Shown piece after piece: positions 8,733 to 17,698 of a DNA stretch of 64,000 nucleotides. Each line of letters starts with the position of its first letter. The stretch's first letter is position 1. Below the pieces are notes generated by a model. That model saw only the letters and a program-made list of their open reading frames with translations. It was not told the DNA's origin and did not search any database. Location: positions 806,001 to 870,000 of the forward strand of contig CAWIPO010000008.1 of assembly GCA_963838095.1 (NCBI GenBank). The letters are read 5' to 3'. The stretch comes from CAWCGU01 sp963838095 (GTDB lineage: Bacteria; Actinomycetota; Thermoleophilia; Solirubrobacterales; 70-9). Position numbers and translations under genes: made by a program.

Positions 8733-9541
8733 AGCGGCGCCTCCTCGGTCGGCCGGTGCATGCCGAACTCCGCGCCGGTGATCGCGGCGACGATCTCCTC
8801 CTGCGAGGCATCCTTGAGCTTGAAGTCGCCGACCATGCGGCCGAGGCGCAGCACCGCGACGCGATCCGCGACCTGGAAGACGTCGGCGAGGTTGTGGCTG
8901 ATCACGATCACTCCCAGCCCCCGCTCGCGAAGCCGCTTGATCAGGTCGAGGATGTGCGCCGTCTGGACGACGCCGAGCGCGGCGGTCGGCTCGTCGAGGA
9001 GCACGACCCGGGGCTCGCCGAGCAGCGAGCGGGCGATCGCGATCGCCTGACGCTGGCCGCCCGAGAGGCTTTCGACCTCGATCCGGACGCTGCGGATCGT
9101 GGTCACCCCCAGCGATCCGAGCAGCTCGGTCGCCTTCTGCTCCATGGCGGTCTCGTTGAGAAGGTGCGCGCCGCCGCCGCTCTCCTCCTTGCCGAGGAAG
9201 AGGTTCGCGACAACGTCGAGGTTGTCGCAAAGCGAGAGGTCCTGATACACGGTCGCGATCCCAAGCTCGGTTGCGGCCTGCGGCGAGGACAGCGCCACGG
9301 GCCCGCCTGCGAAGTAGGCGCGGCCGGTGTCGGCCGGCTGCACGCCGGCGATCGCCTTGATCAGAGTCGACTTGCCGGCACCGTTGTCGCCAACCAGGCC
9401 GATAACTTCGCCGGCGTGCAGCTCGAGGTCGACCTCCTTCAGGGCGTCGACAGGGCCGAAGCTCTTGCTGAACCCGTTCAGCGCGAGGAGAGGCTGGGAG
9501 TCTCGAGCGGCCGTATCGGCCGGGCTCGTGCTCTGACTCAT
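8729..9541 (-). CDS. xylG: Sugar ABC transporter ATP-binding protein, single-domain XylG type
   Basis: A 270-residue ATPase with Walker A GDNGAGKSTL, signature LSGGQRQ, Walker B VVLLDEPTAAL and the switch histidine in VIVISHNL. Classical XylG/RbsA proteins have two fused ATPase domains (about 500 residues); this one has a single domain and must work as a homodimer, as is common in actinobacterial sugar importers. It lies between the binding protein (34 bases upstream) and the permease (4-base overlap). Confidence 0.88.
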   Translation of the reverse strand: MSQSTSPADTAARDSQPLLALNGFSKSFGPVDALKEVDLELHAGEVIGLVGDNGAGKSTLIKAIAGVQPADTGRAYFAGGPVALSSPQAATELGIATVYQDLSLCDNLDVVANLFLGKEESGGGAHLLNETAMEQKATELLGSLGVTTIRSVRIEVESLSGGQRQAIAIARSLLGEPRVVLLDEPTAALGVVQTAHILDLIKRLRERGLGVIVISHNLADVFQVADRVAVLRLGRMVGDFKLKDASQEEIVAAITGAEFGMHRPTEEAPL

Positions 9542-9575
9542 CTCCGTTTGCCTCTCCTCGCGCCTCGGGGCTTCG

Positions 9576-10688
9576 TTACTGGATACCTGCGTCCTTGCAG
9601 GCCTGGGCGTACTCCTGCGTGCAGATGTCGTCGACGCTCCAGTAGTCGTCGGCGATGATCGTGTCGTTGATCTCGTCCACCGTGATCGGGATCGTCTCGG
9701 TCAGCACGGTCGGGACCTCCTCCGTGCCGTTGTCCTCCTCGCCGTTGATCAGGCCCTCCGGCACTTCCTCGCCGTTGACGATCGCCACGGCGATCTCGGC
9801 GGCGGCGTCAGCCAGCGGCTTGATCGGTTTGTACACGGTCATGTACTGCTCGCCGGCGATGAGCCGCTGGATCGCCGCCAGCTCCGCGTCTTGACCCGTT
9901 ATCGGGATGCTCGACGGATCGATCCCGGCTGCCTTCAGGGCCGCGATCGCGCCGCCCGCCGTGCCGTCGTTGGCGGCGTAGACGCCGACGAATCCGTCCT
10001 CGCCGACCGAGGTGATCGCCTGTTCCATCTCGCGCTGGGCGTTCTCCGGCAGCCAGTCAGGCGTGTCGAACTCCTCCGCCACCTCGACCCCCTCCTCCTC
10101 GAAGACGGCGTTCGAGCCCTCCTTGAACAGGGTCGCGTTGTTGTCCTTCGGGTCGCCGTTGATCTTGATGATCGGGCCCTCTGGATTCCCTGCCTCGGTG
10201 AGCGCCTCGACCAGGGCGGTGCCCTGCTGCTGGCCGACTTCCGTGCTGTCGAACGCGGCGTAGTAATCGAGGTCCGCGTCTAGGATCAGGCGGTCATAGC
10301 TGACCACGGGAATGCCGGCGTCCTTGGCCCGGGTTGCGAGCGCGCCGGCCGTGGTCGAGTCGACGGGGTCGAGGACGATCACGTCGACGTCCTCGGTGAT
10401 CGCGGCCTCCACCTGCTGTTGCTGCTTGGCCGGGTCCTGGTCGGCGTTCTGGTAAAGGATCTCGCAGTCGGGACATAGCTCCTCCACCGCGGACTCGAAC
10501 AGCGGTTTGTCCTGCGTCTCGTAGCGAGCCGTCTGGGTCTCGGGAAGCATGAACGCGATCGTTCCGCCGCCCCCCGTGTCGCCGCTGGTGTCGCCGTCGT
10601 CGTCGTCACCACAGGCGGCGAGTCCGATCGCCGCGAGCAGCCCGACGAACGCGAGCAACAACTTCGTGTGTGGCTTTGCGTCACTCAT
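9576..10688 (-). CDS. xylF: D-xylose-type sugar-binding lipoprotein
   Basis: A 370-residue periplasmic-binding-type lipoprotein. The lipobox is LAAC near residue 26, followed by an Asp-rich linker. The body follows XylF closely in order: VIVLDPVDSTTAGALATRAK, IPVVSYDRLILDADLDYYAA, FDSTEVGQQQG, WLPENAQ, NDGTAGGAIAALKAAG, GQDAELAAIQRL and MTVYKPI. AAGGAG lies six bases before the ATG. It is the second gene of the ROK-led operon and captures the sugar outside the membrane. No xylA or xylB is in view, so the metabolic fate of the sugar is open. Confidence 0.85.
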   Translation of the reverse strand: MSDAKPHTKLLLAFVGLLAAIGLAACGDDDDGDTSGDTGGGGTIAFMLPETQTARYETQDKPLFESAVEELCPDCEILYQNADQDPAKQQQQVEAAITEDVDVIVLDPVDSTTAGALATRAKDAGIPVVSYDRLILDADLDYYAAFDSTEVGQQQGTALVEALTEAGNPEGPIIKINGDPKDNNATLFKEGSNAVFEEEGVEVAEEFDTPDWLPENAQREMEQAITSVGEDGFVGVYAANDGTAGGAIAALKAAGIDPSSIPITGQDAELAAIQRLIAGEQYMTVYKPIKPLADAAAEIAVAIVNGEEVPEGLINGEEDNGTEEVPTVLTETIPITVDEINDTIIADDYWSVDDICTQEYAQACKDAGIQ

Positions 10689-10784
10689 GTGCAGCTCCTT
10701 GGTCGAACGTCAATTTCCTCTCCAACGCACTTCTCCTCTCTCTCGCGCCACCCTTGCGGCGGCACCTTTTTGTGATTCCAAGCA

Positions 10785-11987
10785 TCATGCGGCCCGGGTC
10801 AGCAGCTCCGCGGTCGAGTAGCGATCCGAGCCCTGGATCACCAGCGCCAGCGCGCCGAGCAGCTCCGCGCGCTCTCCGAGCACCCCGGCGACGATATCGA
10901 GGTCGGCGACGGCGCTTGGGATCGCGTTGCGGCGCACGGCCTCCCGCAGCGGACCGAGCAGGTGCTCGCCGGCCGCGCTCAGATCGCCGCCGACGATCAC
11001 GCATTCCGGGTTCAGCAGGTTGCAGAGATTCGCCACCGCGATCCCGATCGCCCGGCCGGCGTCGCCGACGAGCCGTTGCGCGGCCGCGTCTCCCGAGTCG
11101 CAGAGCTCCAGCAGTCGGCGGCTGGAGATCTGCTCGCCTCGAGAGGCGCTGAGGAGGGCAGCGATAGCTCTGGAGGAGGCGAGCGTCTCTAGGCAGCCGC
11201 GGTTGCCGCAGCGACAGACGGGGCCACCTTCGGCGATCAGCGTGTGCCCGATCTCGCCCGCGGTCCCGCCGACGCCGTGCCGCAGGGCACCGTCGGAGAT
11301 CAGACCGGCGCCGATCCCGCCCGCGACCTTGATGTAGGCGACCTCGGACCTGCCCTTCGCCGCGCCCCAGACGAGCTCGGCGAGCGCACCGAGGTTGGCG
11401 TCGTTCTCGACCTGCACCGGCATCCCAAGTCGCGCGCTCGCCTCGGCCGCGGCGTCGACGCCCACCCATCCGGGAAGGATCGAGGCGGCCTGCACCGCTC
11501 CGGTAGCGCGGTTGATCGGTGCCGGGAGCCCCATGCCGACGCCGATCACGCGGCTTCGGTCCACCTCGGCTTCGGCCAGCACCTGGTCCACGAACTCGGC
11601 CGCGGTGTCGAGACCCTGGCCGGCCGAGTGATCGACGTCGAGCTCGCGCCAGGTCTCTGCGAGCACGGTGTGCGAAAGATCCGAGACCGCGACCGCCAGG
11701 TGCCGGTGCCCGAAGTCGATCCCGAGTGCGAGCCCGGCAGAGCTCTTCAGGGAGATCATCACCGGGGGGCGGCCCGCGTGGACCTCGCCCTCGAGTGGTC
11801 CGTCGCGCTCGGCCGCGAGCTCGCTCTCCAGCAGGTCGGCAACGATCGTCGAGATCGTCGAGCGCGAGAGCCCGGTGATCCGCGCGAGCTCGGCGCGGCT
11901 CGCGACGCCGCTGGCCCGCAGCGCATCGATCACGAGCTTGCGGTTGCCCTCTCGCAGCGAGGCCAAAGATCCGCTACCTCTCCTCAC
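10785..11987 (-). CDS. ROK-family transcriptional repressor (XylR/NagC type)
   Basis: A 400-residue regulator. The N-terminus is a winged helix (RAELARITGLSRSTISTIVAD) and the rest is a ROK sugar-kinase-like domain with the zinc motif CRCGNRGCLE and a conserved histidine upstream of it (GEIGHTLIAEGG). The start was placed at the GTG at 11987, which has AAAGGA at good spacing; a longer frame from TTG 12023 would begin inside the -35 box. It leads the operon with the sugar importer behind it, so it most likely represses the importer until the sugar or a derivative binds. A palindrome lies directly upstream. Confidence 0.85.
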   Translation of the reverse strand: MRRGSGSLASLREGNRKLVIDALRASGVASRAELARITGLSRSTISTIVADLLESELAAERDGPLEGEVHAGRPPVMISLKSSAGLALGIDFGHRHLAVAVSDLSHTVLAETWRELDVDHSAGQGLDTAAEFVDQVLAEAEVDRSRVIGVGMGLPAPINRATGAVQAASILPGWVGVDAAAEASARLGMPVQVENDANLGALAELVWGAAKGRSEVAYIKVAGGIGAGLISDGALRHGVGGTAGEIGHTLIAEGGPVCRCGNRGCLETLASSRAIAALLSASRGEQISSRRLLELCDSGDAAAQRLVGDAGRAIGIAVANLCNLLNPECVIVGGDLSAAGEHLLGPLREAVRRNAIPSAVADLDIVAGVLGERAELLGALALVIQGSDRYSTAELLTRAA

Positions 11988-12000
11988 ATGCGAATCCTTT

Positions 12001-12022
12001 TCACAAATGGGGCTATTTGTCA
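12001..12022 (-). promoter_or_regulatory. ROK operator palindrome overlapping a TTGACA -35 box
   Basis: On the minus strand TGACAAAT and ATTTGTGA are separated by six bases; the arms match in seven of eight positions. The left arm overlaps TTGACA (12023-12018), a perfect -35 box. AAGGAT sits 18 bases further as a weak -10. Binding here would block the promoter. Another copy of the half-site, TCACAAA, occurs near 10765 in front of the binding protein gene. Repressor identity is inferred from position. Confidence 0.55.
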
Positions 12023-12160
12023 AGGCTTAGTTCAAATAATTGCTTCTTTTGCGGTGATATCTACGGAGGTCGATCAAATAGGAGCACCGCGCGGCGCTTG
12101 AATGCTCGTGCCTTTTGTCACACGGTTCGTCCCGATTCCGGCGGAAGCTAAGGAGGCGGC

Positions 12161-13153
12161 TCAGCGCACCGGGAGGACTTCGAGCGCATCCGAGAACGCG
12201 AGCCCGGGCTGCGGCCCTCCCTCGACGGCGAAGATGCGCCCTCGCAGCGTCGCCGCGCCGAGTCCGTGGCGCGGCGTCAGCATCGGGGGGAGCCCGGCCG
12301 CGGACCATGCGCCGGCGGGTCGCAGCGACTCGAGCTCGCCGATCGTGTTCCCTCCACCCACCTCCTCGCCTCCGAACGCGTACAGCCCGCCGGCGGTCGC
12401 GACGGTCGCGTGGCCGCTCCTGGGAACGGTCAGGGATGGTTCTGATCGCCAAGCATCGCGGGCGGGGTTGTAGCTCTCGACGACGTCGAGGTTGACGACG
12501 CCGCCGCCCTGCACGGTCCGCCCGCCGGTGACGTAGATGCGATCGCCGAGCGCGGCGCCGGCGATGTGGTTGCGCGGGGTGGGCATCTCGGACCCGCCTC
12601 GCCAGCGATCGCCGCTCGGGTTGTAGATCTCGACGCGCCCGGTATCGCCGGCCGGATCGATCCCTCCGATTGCGTAGAGCCTGCCGTCGAATGCGACGAG
12701 GGCAAGCGCGGCGCGGGCTGTCGCTGCGTCGGCCAGCCGCTTCCAGCGGTCGCTCTGCGGCGAGTAGCGGAAGAGGCGGGCGCTGCGGCCGGTGGGGGTG
12801 TCGCCGCCGAACAGGTACAGGCGGCCGTCGAGCGCGGCGACGCCGGGGTGGTTGACCTCGATCGGGGCGGGCGAGAGCCGCTTCCAGCGATCGTCGGAGA
12901 TGTCGTAGCGGACGAGCTTGCCGGTGCTGCCTCCCTGCGGGACGAAGCCGCCGACGACGTAGATGCGGTCGCCGATCCGGGCGGCGCCGACCTCCGTTCG
13001 CGCAAGCGGGCTGGATCGGAGCGTGCTCCACTCCTGGGAGCCGGCATGGGCGGGTGACGTGCTTCGCTCGCCCAGCGCCAACCCCGCGAGCGCTGCCGCC
13101 GGCAGCAGCAGTGCCGCGATCGCCCTCCTGCACCTCCAGCGCGCGCCCCGCAC
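12161..13153 (-). CDS. Exported Kelch-repeat beta-propeller protein
   Basis: A 330-residue protein with a signal peptide (RRAIAALLLPAAALAGLALG) and five to six Kelch repeats, each with a double glycine and a Tyr/Trp about 20 residues later: IYVVGGFVPQGG, LYLFGGDTP, LYAIGGIDPAGD, IYVTGGRTV, LYAFGGEEVGGG. Kelch propellers bind proteins or sugars; no catalytic residues are visible. It starts with GTG and is divergent from the ABC exporter, 49 bases away. The binding partner is unknown. Confidence 0.8.
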   Translation of the reverse strand: MRGARWRCRRAIAALLLPAAALAGLALGERSTSPAHAGSQEWSTLRSSPLARTEVGAARIGDRIYVVGGFVPQGGSTGKLVRYDISDDRWKRLSPAPIEVNHPGVAALDGRLYLFGGDTPTGRSARLFRYSPQSDRWKRLADAATARAALALVAFDGRLYAIGGIDPAGDTGRVEIYNPSGDRWRGGSEMPTPRNHIAGAALGDRIYVTGGRTVQGGGVVNLDVVESYNPARDAWRSEPSLTVPRSGHATVATAGGLYAFGGEEVGGGNTIGELESLRPAGAWSAAGLPPMLTPRHGLGAATLRGRIFAVEGGPQPGLAFSDALEVLPVR

Positions 13154-13188
13154 TCTCCCAGTATCGCCGAGTCTTCTACTTCAGTTTG

Positions 13189-13194
13189 TATAGT
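13189..13194 (+). promoter_or_regulatory. -10 box of the ABC exporter operon; probable leaderless start
   Basis: TATAGT lies eight bases in front of the ATG at 13203, and there is no Shine-Dalgarno sequence. Transcription would start at or next to the ATG, giving a leaderless mRNA, a frequent arrangement in Actinomycetota. Confidence 0.5.
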
Positions 13195-13202
13195 TTTGGC
13201 AC

Positions 13203-14973
13203 ATGAGCACTTTCCGGCGGTTGCTCGGCTTCCTGCGCCCGTACCGCCGCCAGGTGATCGGTTCGCTCGTTTTCGCGTGGGCTGCGATGGGGATGACGGT
13301 GCTGATCCCGTGGCTGGTCGGGCAGGCGGTCGACGCGATCCAGAGTCAAGATCGAGACGAGCTGATGCCGCTGGCGCTGGCGATCGTCGGCGCCGGCATC
13401 CTGCGCCTGGGGCTGACGGTGATCAGGCGGCTGATCGCCGGCAAGGTCTCGCTGGCGGTGGAGTTCGACCTCAGGGAGCGCTTCTATGGCCACCTGCAGA
13501 CGCTCGAGCTCGGGTTCTTCGACGGCCAGCAGACGGGGCAGCTGATGTCGAGGGGGACGGTCGACCTTCAGGGGATCCGCTTCTTCCTCGGCTACGGGCT
13601 GATCTTCCTGACCCAGAACGCTCTCACGATCCTGCTCGCGAGCGCTGTGATGATCGCGATCGAACCGTGGCTGGCGCTGCTGGCGCTGGCGCCGGTTCCG
13701 TTCGTCGTCATCAGCGCGATGCGCTTCAACAGGCTGTCGCGGCCGGCGCTGCAGGAGGTGCAGCAGCGGATCGCCGAGCTGACCGCGGATGCCGAGGAGG
13801 GGGTTTCCGGGATCCGGGTTGTGAAGGCGTTTGCGCGCGAGGAGCACATGCTGGATCGCTTCCGGCGCTCGGTCGCGCGCGTCTTCGATCAGAACGTGTA
13901 CTCGACGCGGCTGCGGGCTTTCTACAGCCCGCTGCTCGGCTTCCTGCCGAGCCTCGGGTTGGCGGCGGTGCTGCTCGATCGGCGGGCGCGAGGTGATCTC
14001 CGGCGGCCTCACGCTCGGCGAGTTCGCCGCCTTCTACACGTACGTGCTGATGCTGACCGGCCCGATGCGGATGCTGGGGATGGTGCTGGGAATGGCCCAG
14101 CGGGCGATCGCCTCGGGCAACCGCCTCTTCGAAGTCCTCGACCGCGAGCCGCGGATCGCCAGCCGGCCGGGGGCGCCGCCGCTGCCGCCGGGGCCGGGGC
14201 TGGTCGAGCTGCGTGACGTGAGCCTTGCTTACGACGGGGCCGAGCCTGCGCTGAGCGACGCCGACCTCGTGGTGCCGCCCGGGAGAACCGTGGCACTCGT
14301 CGGGCCGACGGGATCGGGTAAGACGAGCCTGGTGGCGCTGCTGGCGCGCCTGTATGACCCGTCGGCGGGCATGGTGATGGTGGACGGCGTCGATGTGCGC
14401 GACGTCGATCTGCGGTCGCTGCGCTCGGAGATCGCCTTCGTCGCCGACGACAGCTTCCTGTTCTCGGCCTCGATCGCCGAGAACATCGCCTACGCGCGGG
14501 CCGACGCGAGCATGGAGGAGATCGAGCGCGCCGCGCGGCGGGCGCAGGCGCACGAGTTCATCGAGCGGCTGCCGAATGGCTACGAGGCGTTGGTCGGCGA
14601 GCGGGGACTGACGCTGTCGGGAGGGCAGCGGCAGCGGATCGCGATCGCAAGGGCGTTGGTCGCCGACCCGCGGATCCTGATTCTCGACGACGCGACCTCG
14701 TCTGTGGACGCGCGCACGGAGGCGCGGATTCGGGTGGGGCTGCGCGAGGCGATGGCGGGGCGAACGACGTTCATCGTCGCCCACCGCCTGTCGACGATTT
14801 CGCTTGCCGACGAGATCGTGGTCGTGGACGAGGGCCGGATCGTCGATCGCGGAACCCACGACGAGCTGATGGAGCGGTGCTCGCTCTACCGGGAGATCGC
14901 CGAGCACGGGTTGGAGGACTCGGTGTTCCTGCAGCGCGACCTCGAGGAGCGCGAGGAGCTGGCGAGGCTGTGA
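13203..14973 (+). pseudogene. ABC exporter half-transporter, first subunit, frame broken near 13975
   Basis: The membrane domain reads from ATG 13203 (FRRLLGFLRPYRRQVIGSLV) to GLAAVLL. One extra base near 13975 (CTGCTCGATCGG) changes frame, and the protein goes on with GGREVISGGLTLGEFAAFYT and a complete ATPase domain: Walker A GPTGSGKTSL, signature LSGGQRQR, Walker B ILILDDATSSVD, switch HRLST. The Walker B glutamate is Asp, marking a degenerate ATPase site. The rejoined protein is about 590 residues. It overlaps the second subunit by four bases (GTGA). The rest of the gene is undamaged, so sequence error is quite possible. Confidence 0.85.
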
Positions 14974-16919
14974 GTACGCCCGAGGAACAGGTGCGGACGC
15001 AGACCGGAGAGGGCACGGAGACGGCGTCCGACGGCCGCCTGCGGTCGATCTGGCTGCTGGTGGTGGCGCTTTGGAGGCTGGTCCGGGGCGAGGACGACCG
15101 GGGGCGGAAGCTGCGGTGGCTGCTGGCGCTGCTGCGGCCGTATCGGGCGCGCGTCTGGTTGATGATGCTCGCGCTGCTGACGGCCACCGCCGCCGGGCTT
15201 GCGCCGCCGTATCTGGCCGGGCTGGCGGTTGACGACGGGATCGTCGCCGGGGACGAGACCGCGCTGCTCGCCATCGTCGGCGTGTTCATCGCTTCGGCGC
15301 TCGTCTTCTGGGGGGCGACGTACGCTCAGACGTATCTGGTCGGCTGGGTCGGCCAGCGGGCGCTGCAGGATCTGCGCCAGCGGATCTTCGCCCACCTGCA
15401 GGGGATGTCGATCGGGTTCTTCACCCGCAACCGCCCGGGGGTGCTGATCTCGAGGCTGACGAACGACGTCTCGGCGCTCGACACGCTGGTCACCGATGGC
15501 ATCGTGACGCTGTTCTCGAGCACGCTGACGCTGATCGGGGTGGTGATCATCCTGCTGCTGCTGGACGTGCCGCTGGCGCTGGTCACGTTCATCACCTTCC
15601 CGCTACTCGCGATCGGCAGCGTCGCCTTCCGGATCGTCGCCGCGAATGCTTACAAGGCGACGCGGGTGAAGATCGCGAACATCACCGCCCACCTGCAGGA
15701 GACGCTGAGCGGGGTTCGGGTGGTGCGCAGCTTCGCCCAGGAGGGGCGGCACGTCGATCGGATGACGGCCCTGAACGATGAAAACAGGGTCGCGAACATG
15801 AAGACCGTCTACCTGAACGCGAGCTACTTCCCGGCCGTCGAGCTGCTGTCGGCGGTGGGGACGGCGGTGATCCTGCTGTACGGCGGGTACCGGGTGATCG
15901 ACGGGGACATCCTGATCGGGACGATCGTCGCGTTCGTCGGCTATCTGCAGGCTTTCTTCGACCCGATCCAGCAGATCTCGCAGCTGTACACGACCTACCA
16001 GCAGGGGATGGCGGCGCTGGACAAGATCTTCGAGCTCCTGGACACCGAGCCGGACATGGTCGATCGGCCGGGCGCGCTGGAGCCAGGGCGGATTCGCGGT
16101 GAGATCGCGCTCGAGGACGTGTGGTTCTCGTACGAGCTCGACGCGAAGAGCGGGCGGGCGCATGATGCTGGAGCGGTGGAGGAAGGTGAGGTCGCGGAAT
16201 TCGACGACCTCGAGGAGCTCGAGCGCCATCGCGACTGGGCGCTGCGCGAGGTGGATCTGCATGTGCCGCCCGGGCAGACGGTTGCGCTGGTCGGCGCGAC
16301 GGGCGCCGGCAAGTCGACGCTGGCGAAGCTGGTGGCGCGCTTCTACGATCCGCAGCAGGGGCGGGTGCTGATCGACGGCCAGGACCTGCGCGACCTGAAG
16401 GCGACCGCGGTCCGGTCGCAGCTCGGGATCGTGCCGCAGGAGGGCTTCCTGTTCTCGGGGACGGTGCGGGAGAACATCGCGTTCGGGCGCCCGGACGCGA
16501 GCGACGAGGAGATCCGCGAGGCGGCAGCAACGGTCGGCGCGGATGTGTTCATCGAGCGGCTGCCGAACGGATACGACACCGAGATCGGCGAGCGCGGGAT
16601 CCAGCTATCGGCCGGCCAGCGTCAGCTGGTCGCGTTCGCCCGCGCGCTGGTCGCCGATCCGCGGATCTTGATCCTCGACGAGGCGACCTCGAACGTGGAC
16701 GTGCGAACGGAGAAGACGATCGAGCGCGGACTGGAGCGGCTGCTCGCCGGCCGGACGGCGCTGGTGATCGCCCATCGCCTGTCGACCATCCGCCGCGCAG
16801 GGCGGATCGTGGTTCTGGAGGGCGGAGAGATCGTCGAGTCGGGCACCCACGAAGAGCTGATCGACGCCGGCGGGCCCTACTCGCAGCTTTACGGAGCGTG
16901 GTCCGAGCAGGCGGCCTAG
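14970..16919 (+). CDS. ABC exporter half-transporter, second subunit
   Basis: A 649-residue protein: an N-terminal cytosolic segment, six transmembrane helices (residues about 60-340) and an ATPase domain with Walker A GATGAGKSTL, Walker B ILILDEATSNVD (true Glu) and switch HRLST. The signature is LSAGQRQL instead of LSGGQ. With the Asp Walker B of the first subunit this makes one degenerate and one consensus ATP site, as in heterodimeric exporters such as TM287/288 and BmrCD. An acidic insert of about 35 residues (GAVEEGEVAEFDDLEELER) sits between the A-loop FSYE and the first strand. The substrate may be a drug, lipid or peptide. GTG start at 14970, coupled to the first subunit. Confidence 0.9.
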   Translation: MSTPEEQVRTQTGEGTETASDGRLRSIWLLVVALWRLVRGEDDRGRKLRWLLALLRPYRARVWLMMLALLTATAAGLAPPYLAGLAVDDGIVAGDETALLAIVGVFIASALVFWGATYAQTYLVGWVGQRALQDLRQRIFAHLQGMSIGFFTRNRPGVLISRLTNDVSALDTLVTDGIVTLFSSTLTLIGVVIILLLLDVPLALVTFITFPLLAIGSVAFRIVAANAYKATRVKIANITAHLQETLSGVRVVRSFAQEGRHVDRMTALNDENRVANMKTVYLNASYFPAVELLSAVGTAVILLYGGYRVIDGDILIGTIVAFVGYLQAFFDPIQQISQLYTTYQQGMAALDKIFELLDTEPDMVDRPGALEPGRIRGEIALEDVWFSYELDAKSGRAHDAGAVEEGEVAEFDDLEELERHRDWALREVDLHVPPGQTVALVGATGAGKSTLAKLVARFYDPQQGRVLIDGQDLRDLKATAVRSQLGIVPQEGFLFSGTVRENIAFGRPDASDEEIREAAATVGADVFIERLPNGYDTEIGERGIQLSAGQRQLVAFARALVADPRILILDEATSNVDVRTEKTIERGLERLLAGRTALVIAHRLSTIRRAGRIVVLEGGEIVESGTHEELIDAGGPYSQLYGAWSEQAA

Positions 16920-16921
16920 CC

Positions 16922-17611
16922 CTACGGGCTGACGCCGCCCGAGCCGCTGCCGTCTGTGCCGCCCGAGTCGGTGCCCGAGTCGGTGCTGCCGCCGTCGGTC
17001 GGGGTGTCGGTGTCGGTTCCGCCGGCGGGCGGGGTCGACGGCTCGGGGGTGGGCGCCGGGGTGACCGGCTCGGTGGGCGCGGGCTCGGTTGTCGGCGCTG
17101 AGGTCGAGTCGTCGGACGAGGTGTCGCTGGAGTCAGTGGTCCCGTCGAGCGCCTGGCCCTCGTCGCCACAGTCCTTGAAGCCGTAGCGATCGGCGGCGGC
17201 ACGGGCGTCGGCGAGCGCAGCCTCCGCGGTGAGCGTGTCGTCGTCCTCGTACGCCTTACGGGCGTCCTGGAGCGAGTCGTAGAAGTCGTCGAGGTCGTCC
17301 TCGTTCTCGGTCCCTGGGTCGCCGAGCGACTGCATGCTCTCGACCAGGCCCTCGACGATCGACGCCTGCTGTACGCCGGTGACGTTCGCCGGCGCGCTGA
17401 CGAGCGCGGTATAGGCCTCTGCACAGATCGGATCGCCCTCGTCGATCAGCTCCTCAGGCGTGATCGCCCCCGCCTCCGCCCCCGTCGCCCCGGTCGCCCC
17501 CGAGTCGACTGGCGTGATCGGCGTCGGCTCGTCGTCGCCACAGCCGGCGACGAGCAGTGCGGCGGCAACGGCAAGCGTCGCCGCGGGCTTGGAGAACTTC
17601 TGCCCCATCAC
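16922..17611 (-). CDS. Lipoprotein of unknown function with Thr/Pro/Ser-rich tail
   Basis: A 229-residue protein with a lipoprotein signal (LAVAAALLVAGCGDDE). Residues 50-150 are helical (ITPEELIDEGDPICAEAYTA; YDSLQDARKAYEDDD; AALADARAAADRYGFKDCG) with two cysteines that could pair; the last 75 residues are a low-complexity Thr/Pro/Ser/Gly tail. The helical part resembles small lipoproteins common in this lineage that have no known function. Its stop lies only two bases from the convergent ABC exporter stop. Confidence 0.7.
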   Translation of the reverse strand: MMGQKFSKPAATLAVAAALLVAGCGDDEPTPITPVDSGATGATGAEAGAITPEELIDEGDPICAEAYTALVSAPANVTGVQQASIVEGLVESMQSLGDPGTENEDDLDDFYDSLQDARKAYEDDDTLTAEAALADARAAADRYGFKDCGDEGQALDGTTDSSDTSSDDSTSAPTTEPAPTEPVTPAPTPEPSTPPAGGTDTDTPTDGGSTDSGTDSGGTDGSGSGGVSP

Positions 17612-17698
17612 GCCTGAACGTTAGCTAGCGCACAAGTCATAAACGGCACTTACCCCGATCGTCCAGGGAGATTCGCCGAGAAGCGCTGATGCCCTGCC

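Noticed and set aside
12001..12023. A Rex operator in front of the ROK gene because of TTTGTGA.
   Set aside because: The half-sites point the wrong way for TTGTGA-N6-TCACAA; the palindrome fits a ROK operator better.
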